The notes beneath the pieces are model-generated. The model worked only from the letters and a program-made list of their open reading frames with translations. It searched no databases and had not been told where the DNA came from. The translations under genes were made by a program, and so were the position numbers. Below, piece after piece: positions 50,707 to 59,304 of a stretch of 64,000 nucleotides of DNA. Source of the stretch: Lentisphaeria bacterium (GTDB lineage Bacteria > Verrucomicrobiota > Lentisphaeria > Oligosphaerales > Oligosphaeraceae); the NCBI GenBank assembly GCA_016288215.1, contig JAEEYQ010000033.1, positions 1-64,000 of the forward strand. Reading direction: 5' to 3'. Within the stretch, counting starts at the first letter, position 1. Every line of letters begins with the position of its first letter.

Positions 50707-53167
50707 CTCTTACGCCATAAGTTCCTTTACTCCAAGGATTTAAGTCATGAAGACCACTTTCCTCAATGGCATCCGCCATCGCCTCCCGCCAAGCGGAGAG
50801 GGCGGCGGGGCTGTGGGAGTATTCAGCCATGTTCTTGACGAGGGAATCTGGAACATCCAGCGCCTTGCGGGCCTTGTAGAGCCATGCGCTGTCCGCTTTG
50901 GTCAGAATCTCCCGCTCCTCGTATTGGCGGATGGCCTCCTCCAGAATGCAGGCGTAGGCATAGTCCTCCATGCCATCGCGATAGTTCTCCAGCCGGATAC
51001 TGGGCAGGGGGCGGCCGTCTTTGTCGCAGTGGAAGAGGGAGCCGTCGCCATGGTAGACCGTCCAGCTGACCGGATTCCAATTGGTGTAGGGGCCGGATTC
51101 GATGCCCTTGTTGTCGTTCCACAGGTTTGTGAAGTAGTACAGGAAGCCGTCGGGACGGTATTTGGCGGTCATGGCGCCCATGAGGAGCCGTGACTCGATG
51201 GCGGCGTATTCCACGAACCAGTTCGCGTAGGGGTTGTGGGGCCCGCAGCAGATGTACCACCAGACATAGCGTCCCGTCTCGCGGGCGGCTCCTGCCCGCG
51301 TCGTATCAAAGACAGGGGTCAGGGGGCACCATGCATTGATGGACTTGACGACGCTGTCCATTCCGTAGCTGTGATCGTAGCTGGTGGTCATCAGCAGCAC
51401 TTCGGGGAAGGCCTCGTGGAGGGCCTTCGCGCAGCGCTCCAAAATCTGGAACTGGTCACCGCCGCGTTCATCGAAGCCGTAGATGTAGGCATGCTCAAGC
51501 AAGCCCAACTCCTTCGCCTTCTCGTAGATGGGACGGATCTTGTCGATGGCGCGGGCCATCTCCCCGTCGAAGTCCTTTTCCGAAATGCCGCCGTTGAAGA
51601 TGTTGAACAGGTTGAAGCATGTCAGCCTCCCCTGCTCATGGAGATAGCGCACAATGTCCCAATCCGGCGGCCCTTGGCGGTAGAGCTGGTCATAGTCGAT
51701 CTGATAGTCGGCGAGGAAATCGGCGTATTCATATTTGAGCGCATCCCATTTCGGCGTGCCGGCCCCCGCCTGCTTCGGCCAGCTGGTGTGGATGGCGGTG
51801 GGCAGGGACGTGTTGGCGGGCAGCGTGAAATCGCGGACCTTGACATGCAGGTTGAAATGGATCGGCTCCGCGCCGTCCGCCTGAAGAGTCAACCGGCCCG
51901 TGTAGAGCCCCGGCTGCTGGTCCCGCGAGGCGTAGGCGCGAATCCAGAAGGACTGCGCATCATATTCCGCCACGGCGCAGCTCTTTTGGAAGTTGAGGAT
52001 GGGATCCGGCCACCAGCCGATGTACTCCGGCAGATAGGGCGGACAGGCCTTCGTCTGCACATAGCCGACGATTTGCGACTGGATGCGGGCGGCAGGGAAC
52101 ACATAGCCTTCGGCGGAGTGGAGGTCCTCGATGACGACAGACACGTTCTCCAGCCCTTTGCCGTTGCCCATGACGACCATCTGGAAACTCTCCCACTCGT
52201 GGCGGGCCAGGCTCAGATTGACGGTGCGCATCGGCGTCGCATCAAACGCAACATGTTTTGGCATCACTTTGACCATGGAGCTGGCGATGCCCGCCAGCAT
52301 GTCCGGATTGCGGAAGCCGGCGGCCTCGCAGTCTCCCTTGAACGCGAAATAGCGGCGAATCTCCTGAAGCTCCCGCTCAATGGACTCCATGTCCACAACC
52401 ACCGACTTCAGCGCATCCAGGTTTTCCAGCGGGGCGGAAAGGATCTTCAGCGGCTCCTTGACAGCATTCTGAATGCGGGCTAGCTTCTTTCCGTAATTCT
52501 CCGGAGAGGGATGCGCCCCTTTGGCGGGAAGGGCTTTGAGCTGGCCGTCGATGCGCTCCGCGAACGCCGTGTACTTCAGCTTAAGTATCTCAGTTATGTC
52601 GTTGACAAAGGCCGCCGGATAGGGGGACGCCTCCTCGCCCGGCTTAAGCAGTTGGAAGCCACTCACATAGATTTCCATGGGCCCCTTCGGGGTCGTGCTG
52701 AAGAAATGGATGATGGAGATGTCCGACCGATCAACTGTTTGCGGAAACGTCTCCAGCGGAATGACATAGCGTTTGGTATCCTGTCTCGGGAATTCATTGA
52801 AGACGAAGGACAGGCCCTGACGGAACGGCACCTTCGAGTCGGAGATGAAAATCTGGAAGGGGGCCACGTGGTCATGGGGGTTCGTGATGTCAATCACAAG
52901 TCGGTCAAAGGGCGTCCAGTCACGGACATCCGGAGCCGCCTCAAAGGCGGGCCACTGCTCCATGGGCGGTTTGTAGGCAGGCGTAGTAAAGCGCAGACTA
53001 CGGCTACCCGACGTCACAAAGCGGTCGGCCAAGGTCAGTGTGTCCGTCGCCGGCGTGCGGATCGTCCATTTCGCCAATGCGTCCTGATTTGCAAACGACA
53101 TCATGATGGTTTGTGCGAAAGTGCTTGATGCACAAGTAATTAGCAAGCTCAGCAAGGTTCGGTTCAT
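50693..53167 (-). CDS. Exported DUF4091/GH123-like glycoside hydrolase
   Basis: The 824-residue protein has a signal peptide (MNRTLLSLLITCASSTFAQ), an N-terminal beta-sandwich (about 20-170), a helical linker (about 185-280), and a C-terminal barrel region matching DUF4091/GH123-like enzymes. The catalytic acidic pair of the family is in YIYGFDERGGDQF (about residues 573-585). Downstream markers are LLMTTSYDHSYG, YVWWYICCGPHNPYANW and YRDGMEDYAYACILEEA. GH123 enzymes are beta-N-acetylgalactosaminidases; the substrate here is unproven. AAGGAA precedes the ATG. The last residues (GMRN-stop) are encoded by a TAATTCC-type repeat. Confidence 0.8.
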   Translation of the reverse strand: MNRTLLSLLITCASSTFAQTIMMSFANQDALAKWTIRTPATDTLTLADRFVTSGSRSLRFTTPAYKPPMEQWPAFEAAPDVRDWTPFDRLVIDITNPHDHVAPFQIFISDSKVPFRQGLSFVFNEFPRQDTKRYVIPLETFPQTVDRSDISIIHFFSTTPKGPMEIYVSGFQLLKPGEEASPYPAAFVNDITEILKLKYTAFAERIDGQLKALPAKGAHPSPENYGKKLARIQNAVKEPLKILSAPLENLDALKSVVVDMESIERELQEIRRYFAFKGDCEAAGFRNPDMLAGIASSMVKVMPKHVAFDATPMRTVNLSLARHEWESFQMVVMGNGKGLENVSVVIEDLHSAEGYVFPAARIQSQIVGYVQTKACPPYLPEYIGWWPDPILNFQKSCAVAEYDAQSFWIRAYASRDQQPGLYTGRLTLQADGAEPIHFNLHVKVRDFTLPANTSLPTAIHTSWPKQAGAGTPKWDALKYEYADFLADYQIDYDQLYRQGPPDWDIVRYLHEQGRLTCFNLFNIFNGGISEKDFDGEMARAIDKIRPIYEKAKELGLLEHAYIYGFDERGGDQFQILERCAKALHEAFPEVLLMTTSYDHSYGMDSVVKSINAWCPLTPVFDTTRAGAARETGRYVWWYICCGPHNPYANWFVEYAAIESRLLMGAMTAKYRPDGFLYYFTNLWNDNKGIESGPYTNWNPVSWTVYHGDGSLFHCDKDGRPLPSIRLENYRDGMEDYAYACILEEAIRQYEEREILTKADSAWLYKARKALDVPDSLVKNMAEYSHSPAALSAWREAMADAIEESGLHDLNPWSKGTYGVRGMRN

Positions 53168-53272
53168 GGTTTCCTTCTTTATATCATCTATATATTATCG
53201 ACTCAACATCTATACAATAGTCTACGGCGGCTCCGCCATGGCATGCGTGGAACGGCATCCCGCAAAACGGCG

Positions 53273-54154
53273 TCACTCCACGTTCATGACCTGTTCGCGG
53301 ATTCTCGCGATTTCGCCCTTCAAGGCAAGTCCCAAATTGGAGATGGTCAAATCCGCCGTCTTCGCCCCAAGGGTGTTCACCTCCCGGTTCATCTCCTGTC
53401 CGAGGAAGTCCAGATTTCGGCCCGGATCCTCTTCGCTATGCAGAAGTTCCTCGTACTGAACGAGATGGCTACGCAGGCGCACCACTTCCTCCGTGATGTC
53501 CGCCTTTTCCGCATAGAAGGCCATCTCCTTGCACAGGCGTTCGTCGTCCAACGTCAGCTCCACGCCCAAGGCGGCGATCCGCTCCTGAAGACGCTTTTTC
53601 TGCTGCTGAAGCGCCTCGTCCTCGCGGGCGGCGATTTTCTCCACCAGCTCCGCCACCATCTTCCCGCGGGACAGCAAGTCCGCCTGAAGCGCAGCCCCTT
53701 CGCGGTTGCGCATGGCGTCCAGCTCGGCCAATGCGCCGTTGAGCGCCTTCTCCGCCAGTGCCTTCAGCACCGTCGCCGGCGCATCATCCGTCGCTTTGAT
53801 GACGCCTGGAACCGTCAGAAGATCCTGAATGGTCGGCTCATTGGAGGAGAGGCCGCATTCCGTCGCCATGTCCCGCAGCGCCCGCGCCACATGCTGTGCC
53901 ATGGCAATGTCAATGCAGGCCGTACCGTCTCGGGCTTCCTGGCTAAGCTGATACGTCAACATGATGGTCAAGCTGCCGCGGGACAGCTGCCGCTGCACAA
54001 TCCGCCGCAGTTCCGGCTCCAGCATGTTCAGCTCCTTTGGCATGACAAAGCGCATGTCCACCTGCTTCCGGCTGTTCACCGCCGAAATCTCCACCGTGAC
54101 CTGATTGCCTTCGCTGGCGGCGGTCGCCCGCCCGTATCCTGTCATGCTTTTCAT
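53273..54154 (-). CDS. yicC: YicC-family endoribonuclease
   Basis: The 293-residue protein begins MKSMTGYGRA, the family signature, and ends with EEDPGRNLDFLGQEMNREVN then TLGAKTADLTISNLGLALKG, all characteristic of YicC (UPF0701). In Escherichia coli YicC is an RNase linked to small-RNA turnover. Full length for the family. GTGAGGGACAC stands before the ATG. The flanking gap towards 55233 holds repeats, so it is probably monocistronic. Confidence 0.93.
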   Translation of the reverse strand: MKSMTGYGRATAASEGNQVTVEISAVNSRKQVDMRFVMPKELNMLEPELRRIVQRQLSRGSLTIMLTYQLSQEARDGTACIDIAMAQHVARALRDMATECGLSSNEPTIQDLLTVPGVIKATDDAPATVLKALAEKALNGALAELDAMRNREGAALQADLLSRGKMVAELVEKIAAREDEALQQQKKRLQERIAALGVELTLDDERLCKEMAFYAEKADITEEVVRLRSHLVQYEELLHSEEDPGRNLDFLGQEMNREVNTLGAKTADLTISNLGLALKGEIARIREQVMNVE

Positions 54155-54530
54155 TCTGTGTCCCTCACCCTTTGCGTTTCAGCCATGAAAATCCGTTGAA
54201 GCCATGCTTTCGCAGTCGCCGTCCATGAAACTTGCCATACCATATATACCATATAATATATAGGACATTCCAAAAAGCAAGAACCCAACAGGCATTTCCT
54301 TGAAATTCATCCACAGCTTGCCATCAGTTACAGCGGCTAAACGTTTCCAATTATTCTGCATGTCCTATGAATCATGAACAATCTTTATAGGGGAATATTG
54401 CAATTATAAGGGTGGAAAGAATGAACTGGCAACCAGCACTTTCGCCCAAAACGGCGCATCCGTGAAGGCACCCTGCCAGTCCACGTGAGCGAAGCGGATT
54501 CCATCGTCGGCAAGTCGACAGAAGACGAGA

Positions 54531-54580
54531 AGTCTAGCTAGAAGAGCTAGAAAACCTAGATGTTCCAGCCACTCTAGAAA
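54531..54580. repeat. CTAG-rich short repeat
   Basis: AGTCTAGCTAGAAGAGCTAG and CTAGATGTTCC...TCTAGAAAG contain five CTAG tetramers in 50 bp. An AACTTATTATCAATAAGTT palindrome follows at 54590-54608. Confidence 0.5.
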
Positions 54581-54730
54581 GTCGTAAGTAACTTATTATC
54601 AATAAGTTATCCTAAAAACAAAGTTAAACCAGTTCTTTGTTTGTAATATATTGTGTATAAGAGTTTTATGTAAATTGCATAATTAACCCAGTGGGTGAGA
54701 GTCGCATGAATTGTGCGACTGAAAGTTTTA

Positions 54731-55069
54731 AGCCGCTTTGGCGGCGACAGGATAATAGCCGTGGGTGGAGCGAAGCGTAACCCACGGGCAGGCAGAAACA
54801 TACATATTTGGAACCACGTAGTGGTGGCAGGATAATAGCCGTGGGTGGAGCGAAGCGTAACCCACGGACAAGCAGAAACATACATATTTGAAACCACGTA
54901 GTGGTGGCAGGAAATCTGTTCGTGGGTTTCGCTTCGCTCCACCCACGTCAGGCTCCTGTCACCGCTTCGCGGTTCTATAGCTCTAACTTTCTCGTGCACC
55001 GTGGGTTACGCTTACGCCTACGGTGTTGCGCTTACCCACGGCTAATATCCTGCCGCCGCCAAAGCGGCT
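54731..55069. repeat. Large inverted-repeat island, CGTGGGTGGAGCGAAGCG family
   Basis: The outer arms 54731-54766 and 55034-55069 are 36-bp inverted repeats with two mismatches. Inside, an 80-bp unit is tandemly repeated (54748-54827, 54828-54907), each with CCGTGGGTGGAGCGAAGCG and ACCACGTAGTGGTGG palindromes, followed by inverted copies. The 54155-55233 gap has no gene I can support. Confidence 0.85.
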
Positions 55070-55233
55070 CTTCTTTTTCAGCATGCCTCGCCTTCTGCCG
55101 CCATAGCCTTTTCCGCACATTTTGATGACTGGGGTAGAGAGATCGATTCAGCATGATGATTTGCATGGAAGATAAATCCAACTGCTATTTTTAGGGTTAT
55201 AGAATCGGCAGCAGAATAAGGGGTGACAATTAT

Positions 55234-56265
55234 CTACAGCAGGGTCTGCTGAATGGGGCCGGAAGGTTTGTCCAATGGCTTCAGGCCGAAGCGCCGTTCC
55301 GCCTTGGCGGTCACCACACGGCCGGCTGGAGTCCGCAGCAGATAGCCCTCCTGAATCAGATAGGGCTCGTAGACATCCTCCAATGTGCCCTCCTCCTCGC
55401 CAACGGCCACCGCCAAACTCTTTAGTCCGACGGGACGCCCTTTGAATTTGATGATGAGGGCCTCCAAAATCCGATTGTCCATTTCATCCAGACCGTCCGC
55501 ATCGATGTCCAACATGGTCAGCGCCTCGTCCGCCACCTTGCCGCCCACCACCTGCTGGCCTCTGACTTGGGAGAAGTCCCTGACCCAGCGGATCAGGTTG
55601 TTGGCGATGCGGGGCGTTCCGCGGCTGCGGCGGGCGATCTCTCTGAGCCCATCCTCCTCCGCCTGAACGTTAAGCACTCTGGCGCTGCGTTTTAGGATAT
55701 TGACCAAATCCTCCACGCTGTAATAGTCCAGCCGACAGGTCATGGTGAAACGAGAGCGCAGCGGCGAAGTCAGCATGCCCTGCCTCGTCGTGGCGCCAAT
55801 CAGACAGAATTTGGGCAGATTCAGGCGGACGGAACGGGCTCCGACCCCCTGCTCCAGCATGATGTCAATGACAAAATCCTCCATGGCGCTGTAGAGATAC
55901 TCCTCAATCTGCCGTGGCATGCGGTGGATTTCATCGATGAAGAGCACATCCCCTTCATTCAACCCCGTCAAAAGCCCCGCCAAGTCCCCCGGCTTCTCAA
56001 TCACAGGACCACTGGTGGACTTGATGCCGGCACCCCTTGTGTTGGCGATGATATTGGCCAGGGTGGTCTTCCCAAGGCCAGGTGGTCCGCACAGCAGAAT
56101 ATGGGCCAACGGCTCCTGACGGCTTCGGGACGCCTCCACCATGATTTTCAGGCGCTCCTTCACCCGCTCCTGCCCTGGAAAATCTTCAAATACCTGAGGC
56201 CGAATGGTTTGCTCAAAACCTTCCTCACGGGCGTTCAATTCGGATGTGATGAATCGTTCCGCCAA
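55234..56265 (-). CDS. ruvB: Holliday junction branch-migration ATPase RuvB
   Basis: RuvB is the AAA+ motor that, with RuvA, drives branch migration during recombinational repair. The 343 residues carry Walker [10 protein letters not shown] (60-67), Walker [11 protein letters not shown], sensor/arginine region [17 protein letters not shown] and the C-terminal winged helix ([18 protein letters not shown]). ruvA lies 18 bp upstream and lexA beyond it, a compact SOS-related operon read on the reverse strand. Confidence 0.98.
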   Translation of the reverse strand: MAERFITSELNAREEGFEQTIRPQVFEDFPGQERVKERLKIMVEASRSRQEPLAHILLCGPPGLGKTTLANIIANTRGAGIKSTSGPVIEKPGDLAGLLTGLNEGDVLFIDEIHRMPRQIEEYLYSAMEDFVIDIMLEQGVGARSVRLNLPKFCLIGATTRQGMLTSPLRSRFTMTCRLDYYSVEDLVNILKRSARVLNVQAEEDGLREIARRSRGTPRIANNLIRWVRDFSQVRGQQVVGGKVADEALTMLDIDADGLDEMDNRILEALIIKFKGRPVGLKSLAVAVGEEEGTLEDVYEPYLIQEGYLLRTPAGRVVTAKAERRFGLKPLDKPSGPIQQTLL

Positions 56266-56283
56266 AACGTCCGCCTCCTTTCA

Positions 56284-56910
56284 TCAGCTGTTCATCATGG
56301 CGAGGGCCTTGCGAATCAGATTCTCCGCCGTGATGCCCTTGCCATCGGCGGACTCCGCTATCCGCTCCACCGTGCGGCAGGCCAGTTCCCGCTTGTATCC
56401 CAAGGTCTCCAACGCGTTGATGGCATCCTGCTCTTCCATCGTGTGCTTCTTCTCCCCTGGGCTCCCTGCGCCTGCGGCCAACGTGAAGCCCGCGCCGGGG
56501 AACAGCTGCTCCAGCTTGTCCCCCAACTCCACGACCATGCGCTCCGCCGTCTTCTTGCCGATGCCGTTGATTTTGCCAATGGCCTTCAGGTCCTTGTTCT
56601 TCACGGCGGCGCAAAGCCCCTCGACGGACATGCAGCTGAGCACATTCAACGCCAGTCGGGGGCCGACGCCAGGCACGCTGACAATCAGAAGGCGGAACAG
56701 CGCCCGCTCCTCCTTGCTGGCAAAGCCATAGAGCTGCATGGCATCCTCCCGTACCTGAAGATGAGTGTACAACAGCACCTCCGAACCAATGGACGGCAAC
56801 CGGTCCGCCGTGCTCAACGGCACGGCCACGTCATAGCCGACCCCCTGCACATCCAAAACGATTTCCGTCAGCGAGGCCTCCGCCAGCTTTCCCTTTAATT
56901 GCGCAATCAT
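56284..56910 (-). CDS. ruvA: Holliday junction DNA helicase subunit RuvA
   Basis: RuvA binds the four-way junction and recruits RuvB. The 208-residue protein has the N-terminal OB fold (MIAQLKGKLAEASLTEIVLD), two helix-hairpin-helix motifs (SVPGVGPRLALNVLS, INGIGKKTAERMVVELGDKL) and a C-terminal RuvB-binding three-helix domain (QDAINALETLGYKRELACR). It lies between lexA and ruvB on the same strand with short gaps. Confidence 0.97.
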   Translation of the reverse strand: MIAQLKGKLAEASLTEIVLDVQGVGYDVAVPLSTADRLPSIGSEVLLYTHLQVREDAMQLYGFASKEERALFRLLIVSVPGVGPRLALNVLSCMSVEGLCAAVKNKDLKAIGKINGIGKKTAERMVVELGDKLEQLFPGAGFTLAAGAGSPGEKKHTMEEQDAINALETLGYKRELACRTVERIAESADGKGITAENLIRKALAMMNS

Positions 56911-56947
56911 CTCTTACTCCGGGAGTTATGAATAAAACGCAGCTCCT

Positions 56948-57568
56948 TCAATAGATGCGGATCAAGGTGACGAGCACCCCCTGAATCTCCAATTCGTCCA
57001 TCGGGACGTAACGGGACTGGAAATCCGGATTGGCGGGGCGAAGCTCCCACATGTCACCGTCCCGATAGAGGGACTTCACCGTGGTCTCGCCATCCACCAT
57101 GGCGACCACCACGTCCTTCTCTTTGGCCTGCGCCGTCTGGCGGGCGATGATGATGTCGCCGTTCAGGATGCCCAGATCCCGCATGCTTTCTCCAAAGACC
57201 CGCAGCGCAAACAGCTTTTCCCTCGCCATTTGCCGTGGCAGCATGGAGGAGTCCAGCATCAGATGGCGCTCCACATGCTCCTCCGCCAGGAAGGGGACGC
57301 CCGCGCTGATGGAACCCAGAAGCGGAATCTTCAGGGAGAGGGAGAAATTGCGGGGGTGCCGAGTCTGAGCCAAAGCCAGACTGCGGGCCTTAGAGCTGCG
57401 CCGCACAAAGCCTTTGTGCTGCAGCGCCCGCACATGGGCAAACGCCGTGGCCGCCTTGATGTTGAAATTCCCGCTGATCTCGCTGATGGTGGGGGCCATC
57501 CCCTCCCGCTTGCTGAAATCCGAAATGAAATCCAGAATCTCCTGCTGTTTGTCCGTCAATCCTTTCAT
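56948..57568 (-). CDS. lexA: LexA-type SOS repressor
   Basis: LexA represses DNA-damage genes and cleaves itself when RecA is activated. The 206-residue protein has an N-terminal winged helix (LTDKQQEILDFISDF, MAPTISEISGNFNI), the cleavage site Ala89-Gly90 in SISAGVPF, the catalytic Ser128 in VFGESM and Lys165 in TTVKSLYRDG. I start at 57568 (AGGAGG 4 nt upstream) rather than 57592. The linked ruvAB genes fit SOS control. A palindrome in its promoter (57654-57673) is a possible self-operator. Confidence 0.95.
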   Translation of the reverse strand: MKGLTDKQQEILDFISDFSKREGMAPTISEISGNFNIKAATAFAHVRALQHKGFVRRSSKARSLALAQTRHPRNFSLSLKIPLLGSISAGVPFLAEEHVERHLMLDSSMLPRQMAREKLFALRVFGESMRDLGILNGDIIIARQTAQAKEKDVVVAMVDGETTVKSLYRDGDMWELRPANPDFQSRYVPMDELEIQGVLVTLIRIY

Positions 57569-57649
57569 CTGTCCTCCTGCCTTTCTGGGCAATCTGTTGG
57601 AAATGGGCTAGTTGATTTTATAACACAGATTCAAAGTCAACAAACATAT

Positions 57650-57679
57650 AATAGCATATTTTTTTACATATGCAAATTT
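57650..57679 (-). promoter_or_regulatory. Candidate lexA promoter with internal palindrome
   Basis: On the reverse strand TTTGCA and TATTAT are separated by 17 bp. Between and overlapping them, GCATAT (57654-57659) and ATATGC (57668-57673) form an inverted repeat with an 8-bp AT spacer, placed as an autoregulatory LexA site would be. The rest of 57569-57807 has no gene. Confidence 0.4.
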
Positions 57680-57807
57680 GTTTTAGCCTGTTTTTTTCCA
57701 GCCGGATGTTTTTTAGTCCAAAAAACTGCCGTCAAACCGCGATTTCACTGCCTTGCAGAATCCATACAGCATGGATTCTGCAAGACCTTATGTCCTGCCG
57801 GAACAGG

Positions 57808-59223
57808 CTAATTGGCGTGAAGCGTTTCCACTAGAGCATGGAGGCCGATGGCATTGGAGGCTTTGAGATAAACCCATGTCCCCGGCGAGAGAAGCGATGG
57901 CATGATTTTTGCAAGTTGTTGTACATCAACAACATGCGTAATGCCGTGCTTTCGGGAGGGCGCTTCCATCAGCGGCCCCACCGTCACCAGCTTCGCATGG
58001 GGAAGACTTTTGGCGGCGAAGGAAAGTATCTCGTCATGGGCGCGGTTTCCATGGGCGCCCAACTCCCGCATATCCCCCAAAATGACCAGCTGTCGGGCGG
58101 CCGCACTGATGTCACCAAACCAGCGGATCCCCGCCCGCATGCTGTCCGGACTGGCATTGTAAGCATCGTTGACCCAATGAATTCCGTCTTTTTCGACCAC
58201 GTTCATGCGTTTGCCGGGCAAGGTGCATTCCGCCAGACCGGCGGCGATTTCCGCCATGGTCACGCCTTTGTCCAGCCCCACCGCCGCGGCGGCCGCCGCG
58301 TTGACGGCCTGATGGGCGCCGCCAATGCCCCACACGAACTCACAGGATTCCCCCGTGGCCTTGCGGACCAGCCGCACCTTGTAGCCGCCGTCGCAGGGTC
58401 CCAAATAGACGCCGCGGACATCCGCCTCCTCACCGTCGCCAAAGGTGACCACGGGACGACGGCCCGCCTTTCGGCGCAACAGCCACGACGCATGGGTCTT
58501 GGCGGGTAGATAGACGGTAGCGTCGTCAGGACAAGCACTTAGCAAATCGCCTTTTTCGCGGGCGACCCCTTCAAAATTCCCAAAGAACTCCAGATGGGAG
58601 GAGCCGATGCAGGTGATCAGCGCATTGTCCGGAGCAGCCACGGCGGCCAAACCCCGAATCTCCCCGGGGTGATTGGTTCCGATTTCCAACACCATCTGGC
58701 GGGTGGCCTCCGTAATGCCCAACAAGGTCCGCGGCACTCCAAAATGGTTGTTGAAATTCCCTTCGGTCTTCAGCACCTGATCCGCTTTGGCAAAATGTCG
58801 CGAGAAGACGGCGGCCAAACATTCTTTCGTGCTGGTCTTGCCGCAGCTTCCCGTGATCGCCAGCAGGTTCATGCGCCCTTTGAAGCGGCAGCGGTGAGCA
58901 TGGGCCAGGCTCTGGAAGGCCCGCAGGCTGTCTCCCACCAGCAGACAGCCGCAATGGCGGGCTCTCATCTCCGTCAGCGTCTCTCCATCCGGCGGCGTCT
59001 GCAGACAGACGGCCGCCGCCCCGTTGCGGACGGCGCTGGCCACGTAACGGTGACCGTCTGTGATTTCCCCGACAATGGCCATGAAAAGGCTCTGCGGGAG
59101 AAGCTTGCGGCTGTCGTCCTGAATGCAGGCGATGCCCGCGCTGTCGTCCGGAGGAGGCAGCAGCCATTGTCCGCCGGTGGCCGCCGTCAGCTCATCCCAT
59201 GTGAAAAGCGGTTTCCGTCCCAT
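57808..59223 (-). CDS. murF: UDP-MurNAc-tripeptide-D-Ala-D-Ala ligase
   Basis: MurF adds D-Ala-D-Ala to the UDP-muramyl tripeptide, the last cytoplasmic step of the peptidoglycan precursor. The 471-residue protein shows DDSRKLLPQSLFMAIVGE, the ATP loop TGSCGKTSTKE (124-134), EGNFNNHFGVPRTLL, LEIGTNHPGEI and WVNDAYNASPDSMRAGI. ATG 59223 is preferred (AAAGGA 6 nt upstream) over 59241. It is separate from other mur genes in this window. Confidence 0.95.
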   Translation of the reverse strand: MGRKPLFTWDELTAATGGQWLLPPPDDSAGIACIQDDSRKLLPQSLFMAIVGEITDGHRYVASAVRNGAAAVCLQTPPDGETLTEMRARHCGCLLVGDSLRAFQSLAHAHRCRFKGRMNLLAITGSCGKTSTKECLAAVFSRHFAKADQVLKTEGNFNNHFGVPRTLLGITEATRQMVLEIGTNHPGEIRGLAAVAAPDNALITCIGSSHLEFFGNFEGVAREKGDLLSACPDDATVYLPAKTHASWLLRRKAGRRPVVTFGDGEEADVRGVYLGPCDGGYKVRLVRKATGESCEFVWGIGGAHQAVNAAAAAAVGLDKGVTMAEIAAGLAECTLPGKRMNVVEKDGIHWVNDAYNASPDSMRAGIRWFGDISAAARQLVILGDMRELGAHGNRAHDEILSFAAKSLPHAKLVTVGPLMEAPSRKHGITHVVDVQQLAKIMPSLLSPGTWVYLKASNAIGLHALVETLHAN

Positions 59224-59304
59224 TGTCGTTCCTTTCATCATTTATGACGATTCAAAACCCGTTAACTCCACAGAACACACGAAATCATGTCGCGTTCTGC
59301 CACG

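Noticed and set aside
54748..54907. CRISPR or satellite-like array of 80-bp units
   Set aside because: Only two units, no distinct spacers; it is part of a palindromic island.
54607..54999. Reverse frame with repeated WVTLRSTHGYYP-like peptides
   Set aside because: The peptide repeats come from translation of the palindromic DNA repeat island, not from a protein gene.
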